The notes: a model not told the origin generated them from the letters alone. A stretch of 51,241 nt of DNA from JBKQHQ01 sp052148715 (GCA_052148715.1 JBKQHQ010000177.1:1-51241); one strand, 5' to 3'. Positions 25,511 to 34,234 are shown, numbered from the stretch's first letter. Numbers and translations: made by a program.

Positions 25511-25987
25511 ATGCCGCTCGATCATATGGAGCATTTCCTGCTGCAGGCCGAGGATCTCGAGGCCACCAAGGATTGGTACGTCGACGTGCTCGGCATGCGC
25601 GTCGGGCCGTGTCCCGACTTCAAATTTCCGGTCTACTGGCTCTATGTCGGCGACCGCGACGTGCTGCACCTCACCCAGGGCGGCGCCAATGTATCGCAAA
25701 ATCGAAAGACCTATGTGGGGCAGGAATCGACCGCAACCCGCGGCTCCGGCGTGATCGACCATGTGGCATTCCGGGCGAGCGGCCTCGAGGCCATGATCGC
25801 CCATCTCAGTGCCCGCAAGATCGAGTTCAAGGAGCGCCAGGTCAACGACCAGGGCCTCTATCAACTGTTTCTGTTCGATCCAAACGGCGTCAAGGTCGAG
25901 CTCAATTTCAGCTCCGCCGAGGCCAAAGGCCGCCGCGCCCCGGTGATGGCTTCGGACTTTAAGTCTGCGCCGGCGGCGACGAACTGA
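25511..25987 (+). CDS. VOC-superfamily protein
   Basis: A 158-residue single-module vicinal-oxygen-chelate protein: LDHMEHFLLQAEDLEATKDWYVDVLGMRVG at the start, VIDHVAFRASGLEAMIAHL in the middle and LFLFDPNGVKVELNFS at the end. The metal-binding His and Glu positions of the fold are visible in DHMEHF, DHVAFR and KVELNF. ATG 25511 has GGAGG six bases upstream; ATG 25505 would be too close to it. Last gene of the CoA transferase-hydrolase-VOC run. Could be a ring-cleaving dioxygenase-like or epimerase-like enzyme. Confidence 0.87.
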   Translation: MPLDHMEHFLLQAEDLEATKDWYVDVLGMRVGPCPDFKFPVYWLYVGDRDVLHLTQGGANVSQNRKTYVGQESTATRGSGVIDHVAFRASGLEAMIAHLSARKIEFKERQVNDQGLYQLFLFDPNGVKVELNFSSAEAKGRRAPVMASDFKSAPAATN

Positions 25988-26504
25988 TTTTTCGGGATGT
26001 TCCGATAAGGCGAACCATCTCTTCTCCCCCCCCTTGAAAAAGGGGAGGTGGGGTGGGGATCGCGCTCCGCTCCGCGACATCACCGAATACGGCCCGATGA
26101 TTGACCACGCGTTGGAGTGCGTGGCCAACGAACTCGACGAAATATTGCACCCACGCCGCACCCAAGCAGCTTTCGGGCCCATTGGGCTGGGTAGTTTGAC
26201 CCTAAGCGGCCAAGACCGAAACCGGCCACGCCGCCGCCGCGTCATGACTAACCGCACCTTACAGTGACTCCGGCCAGCTTCCGTTTGTTAGTTGAGCCTC
26301 TTGGACGACCGCCCGTTAGGCGTGTGGGTTTAGACACCCTCCAAGTACACTCAAATACAAGCATTGGCTGCATTCAGCTGTGGATATTGCATTCTTGCTA
26401 CAGCATCGAATCGGGTAACGGCGTACCCGGAATATGAAATTACCATTCGATGCGCGTCCCGCGTCGTGAAACGGCGTCGGAGAACCCGGTTAGGGGAGGT
26501 CTCT
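25988..26504. other. 517-bp intergenic region before the outer-membrane protein gene
   Basis: Near its left end (26024-26058) is a C-rich/G-rich inverted segment around TTGAAAAAGGGGAGGTGGGG, a pattern common between rhizobial genes that may terminate the VOC operon. Base composition becomes more AT-rich to the right, where the promoter of the omp gene must lie. A 77-residue plus-strand frame at 26034-26267 has no recognisable features. No tRNA or conserved RNA was recognised. Confidence 0.5.
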
Positions 26505-27236
26505 ATGAAAAAGCTACTGCTCGGAACCGCAATGTCGCTGGCTCTGGCGGCATCGGCCAGTGCAGCAGACATGTACGTTAAAGCGCCGGTTTACAATTGG
26601 ACCGGCTTCTATGTCGGCGGTAACGTCGGCTATAGCTGGGGTAACTCGAACACGACCGTCGATTTCTTCGACAGCATCACCCAAGCGCCGCTGGGATCGA
26701 CCAACGGTTCCTTCAGCATGGATGGGGTCGTCGGTGGTGGCCAAGCCGGCTACAACTGGCAGACGGGAAAATGGGTATGGGGGCTTGAAGCCGATATCCA
26801 GGCCTCAGGCCAGCAAGGGAGCGCGACCTTCGCCTGTGGTACCGCCTGCCCCGTTCCCGGCGTTACGGCGACAATAGATGAGAAACTCGAGTGGTTCGGA
26901 ACGGCACGTGGTCGCCTAGGGTACACCGTGACGCCGACAGTTCTAGTCTATGCAACCGGCGGCTTGGCCTATGGCGAAATATCGATGAACGGCTTGGGAT
27001 TTCCAAACCCAGCCACGCTCTCCGTCAGTACATTGCGGGCAGGGTGGACCGTTGGTGCCGGCATTGAGGCGGCACTGGGCCGGGGTTGGACCGGCAAGAT
27101 AGAGTATCTCTACATGGACCTCGGCTCCATCTTCGGCGACGACGCTGTGCAGCGAGCGCCGAATGCGGCAGGTTTCTCTGCTGGGTCTGGGATCACCGAC
27201 AACATTTTACGGGTCGGCGCGAACTACCGGTTCTGA
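26505..27236 (+). CDS. outer-membrane beta-barrel protein (Omp25/31-like porin family)
   Basis: A 243-residue outer-membrane protein. Signal peptide MKKLLLGTAMSLALAASASA is followed by ADMYVKAPVYNWTGFYVGGNVGYSWG, the standard opening of rhizobial Omp25/Omp31-type barrels. Alternating strands follow, and the C-terminus ends LRVGANYRF with the terminal Phe recognised by the BAM complex. GGGGAGGT precedes ATG 26505, and a strong terminator follows at 27256. Codon use is less GC-biased than in the catabolic genes, as often seen in highly expressed envelope proteins. It likely contributes to envelope stability; a specific channel function cannot be inferred. Confidence 0.93.
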   Translation: MKKLLLGTAMSLALAASASAADMYVKAPVYNWTGFYVGGNVGYSWGNSNTTVDFFDSITQAPLGSTNGSFSMDGVVGGGQAGYNWQTGKWVWGLEADIQASGQQGSATFACGTACPVPGVTATIDEKLEWFGTARGRLGYTVTPTVLVYATGGLAYGEISMNGLGFPNPATLSVSTLRAGWTVGAGIEAALGRGWTGKIEYLYMDLGSIFGDDAVQRAPNAAGFSAGSGITDNILRVGANYRF

Positions 27237-27255
27237 TACTCGCATTATCATCTTC

Positions 27256-27278
27256 AGCCCCGCTCCGGCGGGGCTTTT
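27256..27278 (+). terminator. rho-independent terminator of the omp gene
   Basis: An 8-bp perfect stem AGCCCCGC / GCGGGGCT with a TCCG loop, followed by TTT, 20 bp after the stop of the beta-barrel gene. Confidence 0.88.
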
Positions 27279-27302
27279 CATTCGTCCCGTCCGGCTCCGC
27301 GC

Positions 27303-27536
27303 TTCTTCGGCGACCTGACCGGCAAGCTCGAATACCTTGTCGTCGCGTGTGACAAGTGCAGGCGCCGTGGCCGCTACAGCGTCGCCCGCCTCGTTGAGCA
27401 GCTAGGCCCCGCCAAGCCGACCGACTGGCTCACCTCGATCACGTCCTTCTGCCGCGATGTCGCGCGCAAAGCCAGCAATATCCCCAGATCGGTGCGCAGG
27501 GTTTCGACGACGGTTATTTCATCAATGGGCCATTGA
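27303..27536 (+). pseudogene. fragment of a small zinc-ribbon-like hypothetical protein
   Basis: An open stretch without a start codon reads FFGDLTGKLEYLVVACDKC, then RRRGRYSVARLVEQLG, then TDWLTSITSFCRDVARK. This resembles small Rhizobiales proteins with a CxxCxRxGRYxxxRL core and a later cysteine. It begins directly after the omp terminator, has no ATG or ribosome site, and the end diverges from the family pattern. It is probably a decayed gene remnant; function unknown. Confidence 0.45.
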
Positions 27537-27827
27537 ATCCCTGTCTGGTTGCCGCGATTGATGGCGGGTTGGTGCGTAGTTCATAACCGTGCCGTTGCAA
27601 TCTGCAGCGCCGACGGTCAATCCGCTAAAACGAGTTTTCCAGACGTCCTTCTGATTTGAAAAAAACCTCAACTGGGTTTTCGCCTGGACAAATGACTCTG
27701 CGAAAACCACGGCTTCTTATCCTTCGTCGAAAATCTGCCGCCTTTGCGAAATATGAACCCAGCCGTGCCTGCCCGCTGAAAATTAATACGGGCATTGGTT
27801 ACATAAAATCGTAAACTGCTAAACCGT

Positions 27828-27848
27828 TGATATTTGTAACGAATATCA
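27828..27848. promoter_or_regulatory. perfect 7-bp inverted repeat upstream of the PcfJ-like gene
   Basis: TGATATT and AATATCA separated by seven bases, in an AT-rich stretch 107 bp before the PcfJ-like start. The size and symmetry suit a dimeric repressor operator. No cognate regulator is identified. The surrounding 27537-27954 contains no supportable gene. Confidence 0.4.
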
Positions 27849-27954
27849 GCGGAAGGAACCTATGGAGTGACAGACATGCGGTTCGACAAAGCACACGGCT
27901 TTGCGACCCACCCGAACGGGCGGGAATGCATCCGCATGTCTGGAACGAGAAACC

Positions 27955-29088
27955 ATGGGCAAGAAGATCAAGATACGGGAGGCGCAGCTGCGTGCGGCGG
28001 AAGCAGAGATCGCCGCTCGATTGCGCGCGCGCCCGGAGACTAGGGCCGACCCGGCCGTCATCGGCTACTACACGGACTTCCCGTCGATCTATCGCAACAG
28101 GGTCGAGGCCCAGCGGTACTGCCGGCTGCGCCCGCCGGAGGATTGGCGCTGCCGTCTGCGCAGCTGGTCGCCGGAGCGGCGCTTCCTCGATCTCGTGCGG
28201 TTCACGTTCGCGCGCTACCGCGTCGCGCGCCACCTGGAGAACGCCTGGATCGAGGAGACCCAGGCGCCGGCGGGCGCCGGCCGCACGGTCGAGGATTTCC
28301 GCCACCGCTGGTACGTCATCGTCGCGCAGGGCCGCTCCCTCTACAAGGAGGTCACGCATCCCTTCTTGTCCAAGCTCGAGACGCACCATTTCCTGAATGC
28401 GCCGGACAACCTGGCCACGACCCAGCGCGCCTTCTGGTACGCGATCGCGCGGGCGCAGACCACGGACGTGAACGTGGCGCTCAAGGTGGCGCGCGCGCGG
28501 CTCCCCGCGTTTGCGGCCGGAAGGCCGTTTTGGCCCGAGGTGGCGCGTTATTTCGCGCGCAATCCGATCTCGGTAGCGGAGATGGACGAGGTGATCGACT
28601 TCTTGCGGGCAGCCCGTGAGGAGGATGAAAGCTTCTCGCTGCGCGGCCGCAGCCTCGATGGGCTGCGCCGGCGCATGGCGCAGTGGCACCGCATGCTGCG
28701 CCGGCGCGAGACCGTATGCGGCGGAATGTGGGAAGGTCATCCGCTGCCTGATGTCGACCTCGAGGCGGGCAGCGAAGACCGGCGCGCGATCTGGCGCTTG
28801 CGCCAGATCAAGACCGGAAACGGGCTGTTCAAGGAAGGCGAGCGCATGCGCCACTGCGTCGCGTCGTACAAGCAGGGCTGCTTGACCGCCGACATCTCGA
28901 TCTGGTCGCTGACCTGCGAATATCCGATCGGCAAGCTCAACCTCGGCGTGACGCTGGAGCTTCGCAACGACGGCGCGATCGTGCAGTGCCGCGGCTTTGC
29001 CAACCGTCTGCCCTATGCCAACGAGGTGATGGTCGTGAAGCGTTGGGCCGCCGAGTACGGCCTGACCTGGAAGGCAATCGAGCGGTGA
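27955..29088 (+). CDS. PcfJ-domain protein
   Basis: A 377-residue, Arg-rich, soluble protein. The C-terminal part matches the PcfJ-like domain first named from an enterococcal conjugative plasmid: LFKEGERMRHCVASYKQGC, then ISIWSL, then VTLELRNDGAIVQCRGFANRLP with the conserved HC..Y and Q.rg.N positions. The N-terminal 250 residues are unassigned. Function of the domain is unknown. No other plasmid or conjugation gene is visible here. The start MGKKIKIREAQLRA at 27955 has only a weak ribosome site; frames upstream add non-conserved sequence. Confidence 0.82.
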   Translation: MGKKIKIREAQLRAAEAEIAARLRARPETRADPAVIGYYTDFPSIYRNRVEAQRYCRLRPPEDWRCRLRSWSPERRFLDLVRFTFARYRVARHLENAWIEETQAPAGAGRTVEDFRHRWYVIVAQGRSLYKEVTHPFLSKLETHHFLNAPDNLATTQRAFWYAIARAQTTDVNVALKVARARLPAFAAGRPFWPEVARYFARNPISVAEMDEVIDFLRAAREEDESFSLRGRSLDGLRRRMAQWHRMLRRRETVCGGMWEGHPLPDVDLEAGSEDRRAIWRLRQIKTGNGLFKEGERMRHCVASYKQGCLTADISIWSLTCEYPIGKLNLGVTLELRNDGAIVQCRGFANRLPYANEVMVVKRWAAEYGLTWKAIER

Positions 29089-29113
29089 GGGGAGAGGCTG
29101 CGGCCTCGCGGCA

Positions 29114-29797
29114 TTATAGGCGCAGTCCAAACACGTCGGAAAAGCCGCGGCGGCCGGTCGGCGTGATGGTGAGCGCTCGGCCCTGCGGCATGCGCTCCAC
29201 GAATCCGAGGTCGAAGCAGCGGGTCGCGAGCGCGGCGCCGACCAGGCCTGCAAGGTGCGGCCGGCGTTCGGTCCAGTCGATGCAGGGGCGGCAGAAGACG
29301 CGGCGGGTGTTGGCGCGCGAGAGATCAAGGCCGAAGGTCGTGAAGAAGGCATGACCGGCTGAGGTGACCTCACCGCCGTCCTCGCCGAGCACCACACAGC
29401 CGCGCTCCTGCAGCGCGTCCGCGAGCGCGACGCCCAGCAGGCCGGCGAAGTGATCGTAGCAGGTGCGCGCTTGGCGCAGCGCATCATCGGTCGGCGAGCG
29501 CGGCCGATGGCGCTTCTGGCCATTGGCGGCGACCGCGACGATGGCTTCCAGCATGCGGCCGACCTGCGGATCGGCCAGCCGATAGTAGCGATGGCGGCCC
29601 TGCGGCTGCACCGTGATCAGATGCGCGTCGATGAGCTTGGCGAGATGCCCGCTCGTCGTCTGCGGCGATACGCCGGCGGCGTAGGAAAGCTCCGTGGCGG
29701 TCAAGGCGCGCCCGTCAAGCAGCGCGCAGAGAATGTTGGCGCGCGCCGGATCACCGACGAGGGAGCCGACAACGGCGATGTCCATGTTCCCGATCAT
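29114..29797 (-). CDS. ArsR-family winged-helix transcriptional regulator
   Basis: A 227-residue regulator. The first 95 residues form an ArsR-type winged helix (GDPARANILCALLDGRALTATELSYAAGVSPQTTSGHLAKLIDAHLI followed by the wing QGRHRYYRLADPQV). The C-terminal extension includes the FCRPCIDWTERRPHLAG motif, a Cys-x-x-Cys that could sense metal or redox state. Start choices are ATG 29797 (MIGNMDIAVVG) or ATG 29785. It is divergent from the MFS transporter gene, with 197 bp between starts, and is most simply its local regulator (inference). Confidence 0.88.
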   Translation of the reverse strand: MIGNMDIAVVGSLVGDPARANILCALLDGRALTATELSYAAGVSPQTTSGHLAKLIDAHLITVQPQGRHRYYRLADPQVGRMLEAIVAVAANGQKRHRPRSPTDDALRQARTCYDHFAGLLGVALADALQERGCVVLGEDGGEVTSAGHAFFTTFGLDLSRANTRRVFCRPCIDWTERRPHLAGLVGAALATRCFDLGFVERMPQGRALTITPTGRRGFSDVFGLRL

Positions 29798-29994
29798 GAC
29801 CGGAATGTAACGGCTGCGCCGGCGCCGCGGTAGTCCCGACATTTCGGCCGCAGCCGAAGCATCGGAACGTGGGCGGGCAGTATAGGCGTTGGCCCTGCGA
29901 AGCATGCGCGAGGCCGGCCACGTAAGCCGCAGCAACAAAACGAAGCGGCTCCGGCCGCGCCGATCGATACATGCGTCTCCACAGGAGTTGAGCC

Positions 29995-31473
29995 ATGAAT
30001 TCGGTGATCACTCGACCCGCCGTACTCTCAGCGTGCGTGGTCGCACGCCATGTCGCGCCAGCCCTTGTGCTTTTCGTAACATCGCTCGGGGTGCTGATCG
30101 CGCAAGTCGACATGGCGGTGGTCAATCTGGCGGTCAAGCATATCGGCGCCGACCTCGACGCGGGTGTCAGCGAGCTGCAATCGGTGGTCGACGGCTATAA
30201 CTTGGCCTATGCGAGCTTCCTGATGACCGGCGGCACGCTCGGCGACCTTTATGGCCGGCGTCGCGTCTTTGCCCTCGGCATCGTGCTGTTCACGGCGGGC
30301 TCGCTCGTATGCGGGCTCGCGCCGAACGGCGCGGTGCTCATCGCCGGCAGGGCACTGACCGGGCTTGGCGCGGCGCTCGAGTTGCCAACCTCACTGGCGA
30401 TTCTGACCAAGGCCTATCCCGATGCCAAAGAGCGCGTGCGAGCGATCGGAATCTGGGCGAGCTGCAATGGCCTCGCCATGATCATCGGCCCGACCATCGG
30501 CGGGTTTCTGGTCGACTGGGCCGGCTGGCGCAGTATCTTTCTGGTGATCGTTCCCATCTGCGTGCTGGCGTTGGTCTTGACGCTGCGCGCCGTGCCCGAA
30601 TCCTCGGATGCCAAGGGACGCCGTCTCGACCTGCCCGGCCAGGGATGGGCCGCACTCGCGCTCGGATCGCTGTCATTCGCGGTGATCGAAGGAGCGCATC
30701 TCGGCTGGAATTCACCGCTCGTGCTCGGCGCGGCCGGCCTCGGCCTTGCGTCGGCCTCAGCATTCCTGTGGGTCGAAAGCGGGAGCGGCAGCGGCCTTCT
30801 CCCGTTCGATCTATTCGGCAACCGCGTCTTCACCGCCTCGCTGGCGGTCGCGGCCTGCATGACCTTCGGCATGTACGCGATGCTGTTTTTGACGCCGCTC
30901 TACTTGCAATCGGTGCGGATGGTATCGGCGTTTGCCGCCGGGCTCGACATGCTGCCGCTTGCGATCACCTTCGTCGTCGTGTCGCCGATTTCGGGACGGC
31001 TCACGAATGCCGTCGGCGCGCGCGCGGTGATGACGGCCGGCATGGCGCTGATGGGGGCGGGTCTGGTGCTGCTGGCGCTGGTGTCCGTGAATACGAGCTT
31101 TTGGCTCATCGCCGTTGCCCTGTTGGCGATCGGCGCCGGGCTTGGGCTCAATGCCGGGCCGGTGATGGCGGTTGCGGTCGCCAACGTGCCGCCCGCGCGT
31201 TCGGGCACGGCGTCGGGCTTGGCCAACACGGCCCGCATCGTCGGCGCGACCATGGGCGTTGCGGTGCTCGGCGCCGTCTTTGCGGTCTATGCAGGCGAGG
31301 CTGGCGCCGGCGGCGCGGGCGCGGTCCAAATCCCGGCCATGCTCTCGGGCCTGCGCCTAGCCTATATCGGCGGGGCGGTCGTCGAGTTCGTCGGCGCCGC
31401 GTTGGCGCTGGGCTTCATCCGCCGCCATTCGCATCACGCTTCCGTCCCGTCGAAAGGCCTCGAAAAGGGATGA
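29995..31473 (+). CDS. MFS transporter, DHA2 (14-TMS) drug-efflux type
   Basis: A 492-residue inner-membrane proton-driven transporter with about 14 hydrophobic segments. Motif A-like GGTLGDLYGRRRVFALG and the motif C-like segment after IGIWASCNGLAMIIGPTIGGFLVDWAGWRSIF are visible. It begins after a CAGGAG ribosome site 8 bases before ATG 29995. The divergent ArsR-type regulator suggests inducible efflux. Substrate unknown. Confidence 0.92.
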   Translation: MNSVITRPAVLSACVVARHVAPALVLFVTSLGVLIAQVDMAVVNLAVKHIGADLDAGVSELQSVVDGYNLAYASFLMTGGTLGDLYGRRRVFALGIVLFTAGSLVCGLAPNGAVLIAGRALTGLGAALELPTSLAILTKAYPDAKERVRAIGIWASCNGLAMIIGPTIGGFLVDWAGWRSIFLVIVPICVLALVLTLRAVPESSDAKGRRLDLPGQGWAALALGSLSFAVIEGAHLGWNSPLVLGAAGLGLASASAFLWVESGSGSGLLPFDLFGNRVFTASLAVAACMTFGMYAMLFLTPLYLQSVRMVSAFAAGLDMLPLAITFVVVSPISGRLTNAVGARAVMTAGMALMGAGLVLLALVSVNTSFWLIAVALLAIGAGLGLNAGPVMAVAVANVPPARSGTASGLANTARIVGATMGVAVLGAVFAVYAGEAGAGGAGAVQIPAMLSGLRLAYIGGAVVEFVGAALALGFIRRHSHHASVPSKGLEKG

Positions 31474-31545
31474 CCGGGGGCCTTGTAGGGGCGCGAAGCC
31501 GTCACCGCCCGCCTCGCCGCGATTAACCATGCCGGCTGATCGGCG

Positions 31546-31574
31546 GCCGAGCGGCCTCCTGAGGGCCGCTCGGC
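31546..31574. terminator. GC-rich hairpin after the MFS gene
   Basis: A perfect 11-bp stem GCCGAGCGGCC / GGCCGCTCGGC with a 7-base loop, 72 bp past the MFS stop. No long T-run follows, so it may be a factor-dependent terminator or RNA-stabilising hairpin rather than a classic terminator. Confidence 0.5.
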
Positions 31575-31686
31575 GCTGGCGTTTGCTTGGACGAATAGCT
31601 GCAACCGAGTGTATGCTCGTCCATCGGCTGCGGGCGCGCATCGGGCCGCGGACGGCGGTATCGGGCGCTGTTTTTGAGGCCACCCC

Positions 31687-32517
31687 ATGAAAACCATCTT
31701 GGTTCCGATCGAGCAGAACGACACGCTCAATTCGGTGCTGGAGACTACCCTCCTGCTGGCGCGCCGGTTCGGCTCCTACATCGAGGGGTTCGCGTTGCGC
31801 TTCAGCCTGGCGCAAATGGTTGCGACCGACATCGTCAGTGCGGTGCCGATCTCGCGGCTCGAGCGAGAGAACGATGAGGTGGAGGCGGAGGCGCGCCGCG
31901 TGTTCGAAACCTTCATGCAGGCGCATGGCGTTCCCGCGGGGGAAGGCAGCGGGCCGCGCTATGGCTGGGTGAAGGAGACGCCGGACGGAGATTACTTCGT
32001 CGGCAGCAGGGGTCGCGTATTCGACGTCTCGGTCTTGGGACGCCCCAGCACCGATCCGCATGGGCCGCACATCTCGACCCTCGAATCGGCGTTGTTCGAG
32101 AGCGGCGGGCCGGTGCTGATCGCGCCGCCCGCGGCGCCGCAGCGGATGGGCGACAACATCCTGATTGCCTGGAACGGCAGCACCGAGCAGGGGCGCGCCA
32201 CCGCGTTTGCGATGCCGCTCCTGCAACAGGCGAAGCAAATCACGGTGCTGACGGTCGAGGGCGGATCGGTGCCGGGTCCGCTCGGCGAGGACGTGGCCCG
32301 GTGGCTGAAGCGCAACGATATCGCGGCAATGCCGGTGACCTTGAAGCCCGGCGGCCGCAGCGTCGGCGAAGTGATCTTGGCCTATGCGGCAACTAACGGC
32401 TGCGACCTTGTCGTCAAGGGCGCCTATACCCAGAGCCGGCTGCGGCAGATGATCTTCGGCGGCACCACCCGCCATATCATGAACAACGCCACGCTGCCGG
32501 TGTTCATGGCGCATTAG
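31687..32517 (+). CDS. universal stress protein, tandem UspA domains
   Basis: A 276-residue cytoplasmic protein with two Usp modules. The first (MKTILVPIEQNDTLNSVLETTLLLARRFGSYIEGF) is degenerate in its second half. The second (NILIAWNGSTEQGRATAFAMPLLQQA ... LVVKGAYTQSRLRQMIFGGTTRHIMNNATLPVFMAH) keeps a variant of the ATP-binding signature, GAYTQS in place of GxxGxS. Usp proteins support survival under stress or low oxygen. Only a weak GAGG precedes ATG 31687. It is a single-gene unit; no FixK-type box was found upstream. Confidence 0.92.
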   Translation: MKTILVPIEQNDTLNSVLETTLLLARRFGSYIEGFALRFSLAQMVATDIVSAVPISRLERENDEVEAEARRVFETFMQAHGVPAGEGSGPRYGWVKETPDGDYFVGSRGRVFDVSVLGRPSTDPHGPHISTLESALFESGGPVLIAPPAAPQRMGDNILIAWNGSTEQGRATAFAMPLLQQAKQITVLTVEGGSVPGPLGEDVARWLKRNDIAAMPVTLKPGGRSVGEVILAYAATNGCDLVVKGAYTQSRLRQMIFGGTTRHIMNNATLPVFMAH

Positions 32518-32556
32518 CGCAGTCCATCAAATCCGCCTGGCGGGAGTCGACGCAGC

Positions 32557-32731
32557 GTAGGGTGGGCAAAGGCGGCCGAGACGTTTCCGCGTTGGCACGG
32601 TGCGCATTCCGCGGTGCCCACGCGGCGAGGCTTCACTTTGCGTGCTCTGTGGCAACGCCCGGCTGCGTGGGCACGGCGGAGCCAGCGTGGTGCATCAATC
32701 AAAACCTCGGGGCCGCCTTTGCCCACCCTAC
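32557..32731. repeat. palindromic repeat element, family A (copy 2)
   Basis: A 175-bp element starting GTAGGGTGGGCAAAGGCGGC and ending GCCGCCTTTGCCCACCCTAC. The interior is shared with 12267-12434, including GTTGGCACGGTGCGC and AAAACCTCGGGGCCGCC-like segments. It lies between the convergent Usp and MFS genes. Confidence 0.85.
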
Positions 32732-32737
32732 GTGTGA

Positions 32738-34234
32738 TCAGATCCGCTTGGCGGGGATCGAGAGGGCGCAGGTCAGGCCGAGGGTCGTGAAGCCGGCGAT
32801 GGCGAGGAACGCGGCGCGGAAGGCGGCGGCGATCTCGGTCTGCATGATGGCGCGGTGGCCGGCTTCGACGCCGGCGATGGCGCCCGCTCCATGCTCCACC
32901 AGGCTTCTGAACATGGCGGCGGTCTGCGGGTCCATGGCCGAGAGGACGGTGAACAGGGTTGCGGCGACGGTCGCCGTGCCGAAGGCGGCGCCGACCGAGC
33001 GCGAATATTGCACCGACGCCGCGCCGGCGCCGAGCATCTTGGGGCCGGAGGCATTTTGCACCGTCACCTGCACGACGGCCATCGTGGTGCCGAGGCACAG
33101 CCCGATCAGCATAAAGATGCCGGCCAGTTCGGTCGTGCTCAGACGTGCGGCGAAGAGCGCCATCATCAGCAGCACCACGACGGCAAACGACAGTCCGAAG
33201 CTCGGAAGAATCGTGGTGCGCCCCGTCATGGTGATCAGCCGACCGGTCAGCATCGAGCCGATGCCGATGCCGAATGTCAGCGGCAGCATCAGGAGGCCGG
33301 TTTCCGACGGCGACGTGCCGCGCACGACTTGCAGATAGATCGGAACGAAGGTGACGAGCGACACAAGGCTCGCGCCGTGGCATGCCGCTAAGGCATCGCT
33401 GCGCCAGATCGCCGGCTGCCGCAACAGCGTGATCGGCAACAAGGGAGACGACGTGCGGCTCTCGAACTTCAACAGCAGCACGAGCGAGACGAGACTTAGG
33501 CCGCCCCAGATCGACGTGGACCAGGCGGCGCCATCATCGAAACGCTGCAGGCGTTCGAGCCCCAGCAGCGTCGACGCCACGAACACAATGAACAGGATCA
33601 GCCCCGGCGTGTCGAAACGCCACCATTTCTGGCCGCCGGGAACCGCTTTGAGCCGAAAGGTCAGGAACACGGCGAGCAATCCGATCGGCAGATTGATGTA
33701 GAAGACCCATTCCCAGCCGAGATGCTCGGTCAGATAGCCGCCCACGACCGGCCCGAACGTGTTCGAGGCGACGGCGACGCCGGCAAGATAGCCCTGATAG
33801 CGGCCGCGCTCGCGCGGCGGAATGGCCTCGCCGATCAAGGCCTGCGACAGCGTCATCAACCCGCCGCCGCCGAGACCTTGCAGCAGGCGCGCGCCGATCA
33901 GCATGTCCATGTTGCGCGCGAGCCCGCACAGGGCCGAGGCGGCGATGAAGACGCCGAGCGCGACGAACATCAGCCGGCGGCGGCCGTAGACGTCACCCAA
34001 TTGGCCATAGACCGGCGCCGCGACAGTGCTGGCGATCAGATAGGACACGACCACCCAGGAGACCCGATCGACATTGCCGAGCGAGGCGGCGATCGCCGGC
34101 AGGGCGGTCGCCACGATGGTCTGGTCGACCACCGCCAGGAACATCGGCAGCACGATCGAGGGGAATACGGTCAGGAAAAATAGCGCCCTCGAGCGGGCCG
34201 AGGCGTCGTTTTCCGGAGCAGGATCGGCGGGCAC
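32738..34234 (-). CDS. MFS transporter, DHA2 family (EmrB/QacA type)
   Basis: A roughly 498-residue 14-TMS drug-efflux transporter with the family core FPSIVLPMFLAVVDQTIVATALPAIAASLG, motif A YGQLGDVYGRRRLMFVALG and the segment GVAVASNTFGPVVGGYLTEHLGWEWVFYINLPIG. The start is uncertain. GTG 34234 is chosen because it gives a short N-terminus typical of the family. The frame continues to TTG 34345 and would add a segment containing LCHNGGPP, a motif I associate with unrelated rhizobial proteins. It converges with the Usp gene and lies upstream of kdpE's end on the same strand, with no sign of co-transcription. Confidence 0.88.
   Translation of the reverse strand: MPADPAPENDASARSRALFFLTVFPSIVLPMFLAVVDQTIVATALPAIAASLGNVDRVSWVVVSYLIASTVAAPVYGQLGDVYGRRRLMFVALGVFIAASALCGLARNMDMLIGARLLQGLGGGGLMTLSQALIGEAIPPRERGRYQGYLAGVAVASNTFGPVVGGYLTEHLGWEWVFYINLPIGLLAVFLTFRLKAVPGGQKWWRFDTPGLILFIVFVASTLLGLERLQRFDDGAAWSTSIWGGLSLVSLVLLLKFESRTSSPLLPITLLRQPAIWRSDALAACHGASLVSLVTFVPIYLQVVRGTSPSETGLLMLPLTFGIGIGSMLTGRLITMTGRTTILPSFGLSFAVVVLLMMALFAARLSTTELAGIFMLIGLCLGTTMAVVQVTVQNASGPKMLGAGAASVQYSRSVGAAFGTATVAATLFTVLSAMDPQTAAMFRSLVEHGAGAIAGVEAGHRAIMQTEIAAAFRAAFLAIAGFTTLGLTCALSIPAKRI

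Noticed and set aside
26034..26267. 77-residue plus-strand frame between the VOC and omp genes
   Set aside because: Starts inside a C/G-rich repeat, has no ribosome site and no recognisable domain.
27799..29523. 574-residue minus-strand open frame
   Set aside because: Covers the PcfJ-like gene and part of the ArsR gene in the wrong frame; low-complexity Arg/Ala/Pro composition.
29864..29890. GGAAC...CGTT as an EcfG general-stress promoter upstream of the MFS gene
   Set aside because: The spacer is 18 bp, longer than the usual 16-17, and no second element supports it.
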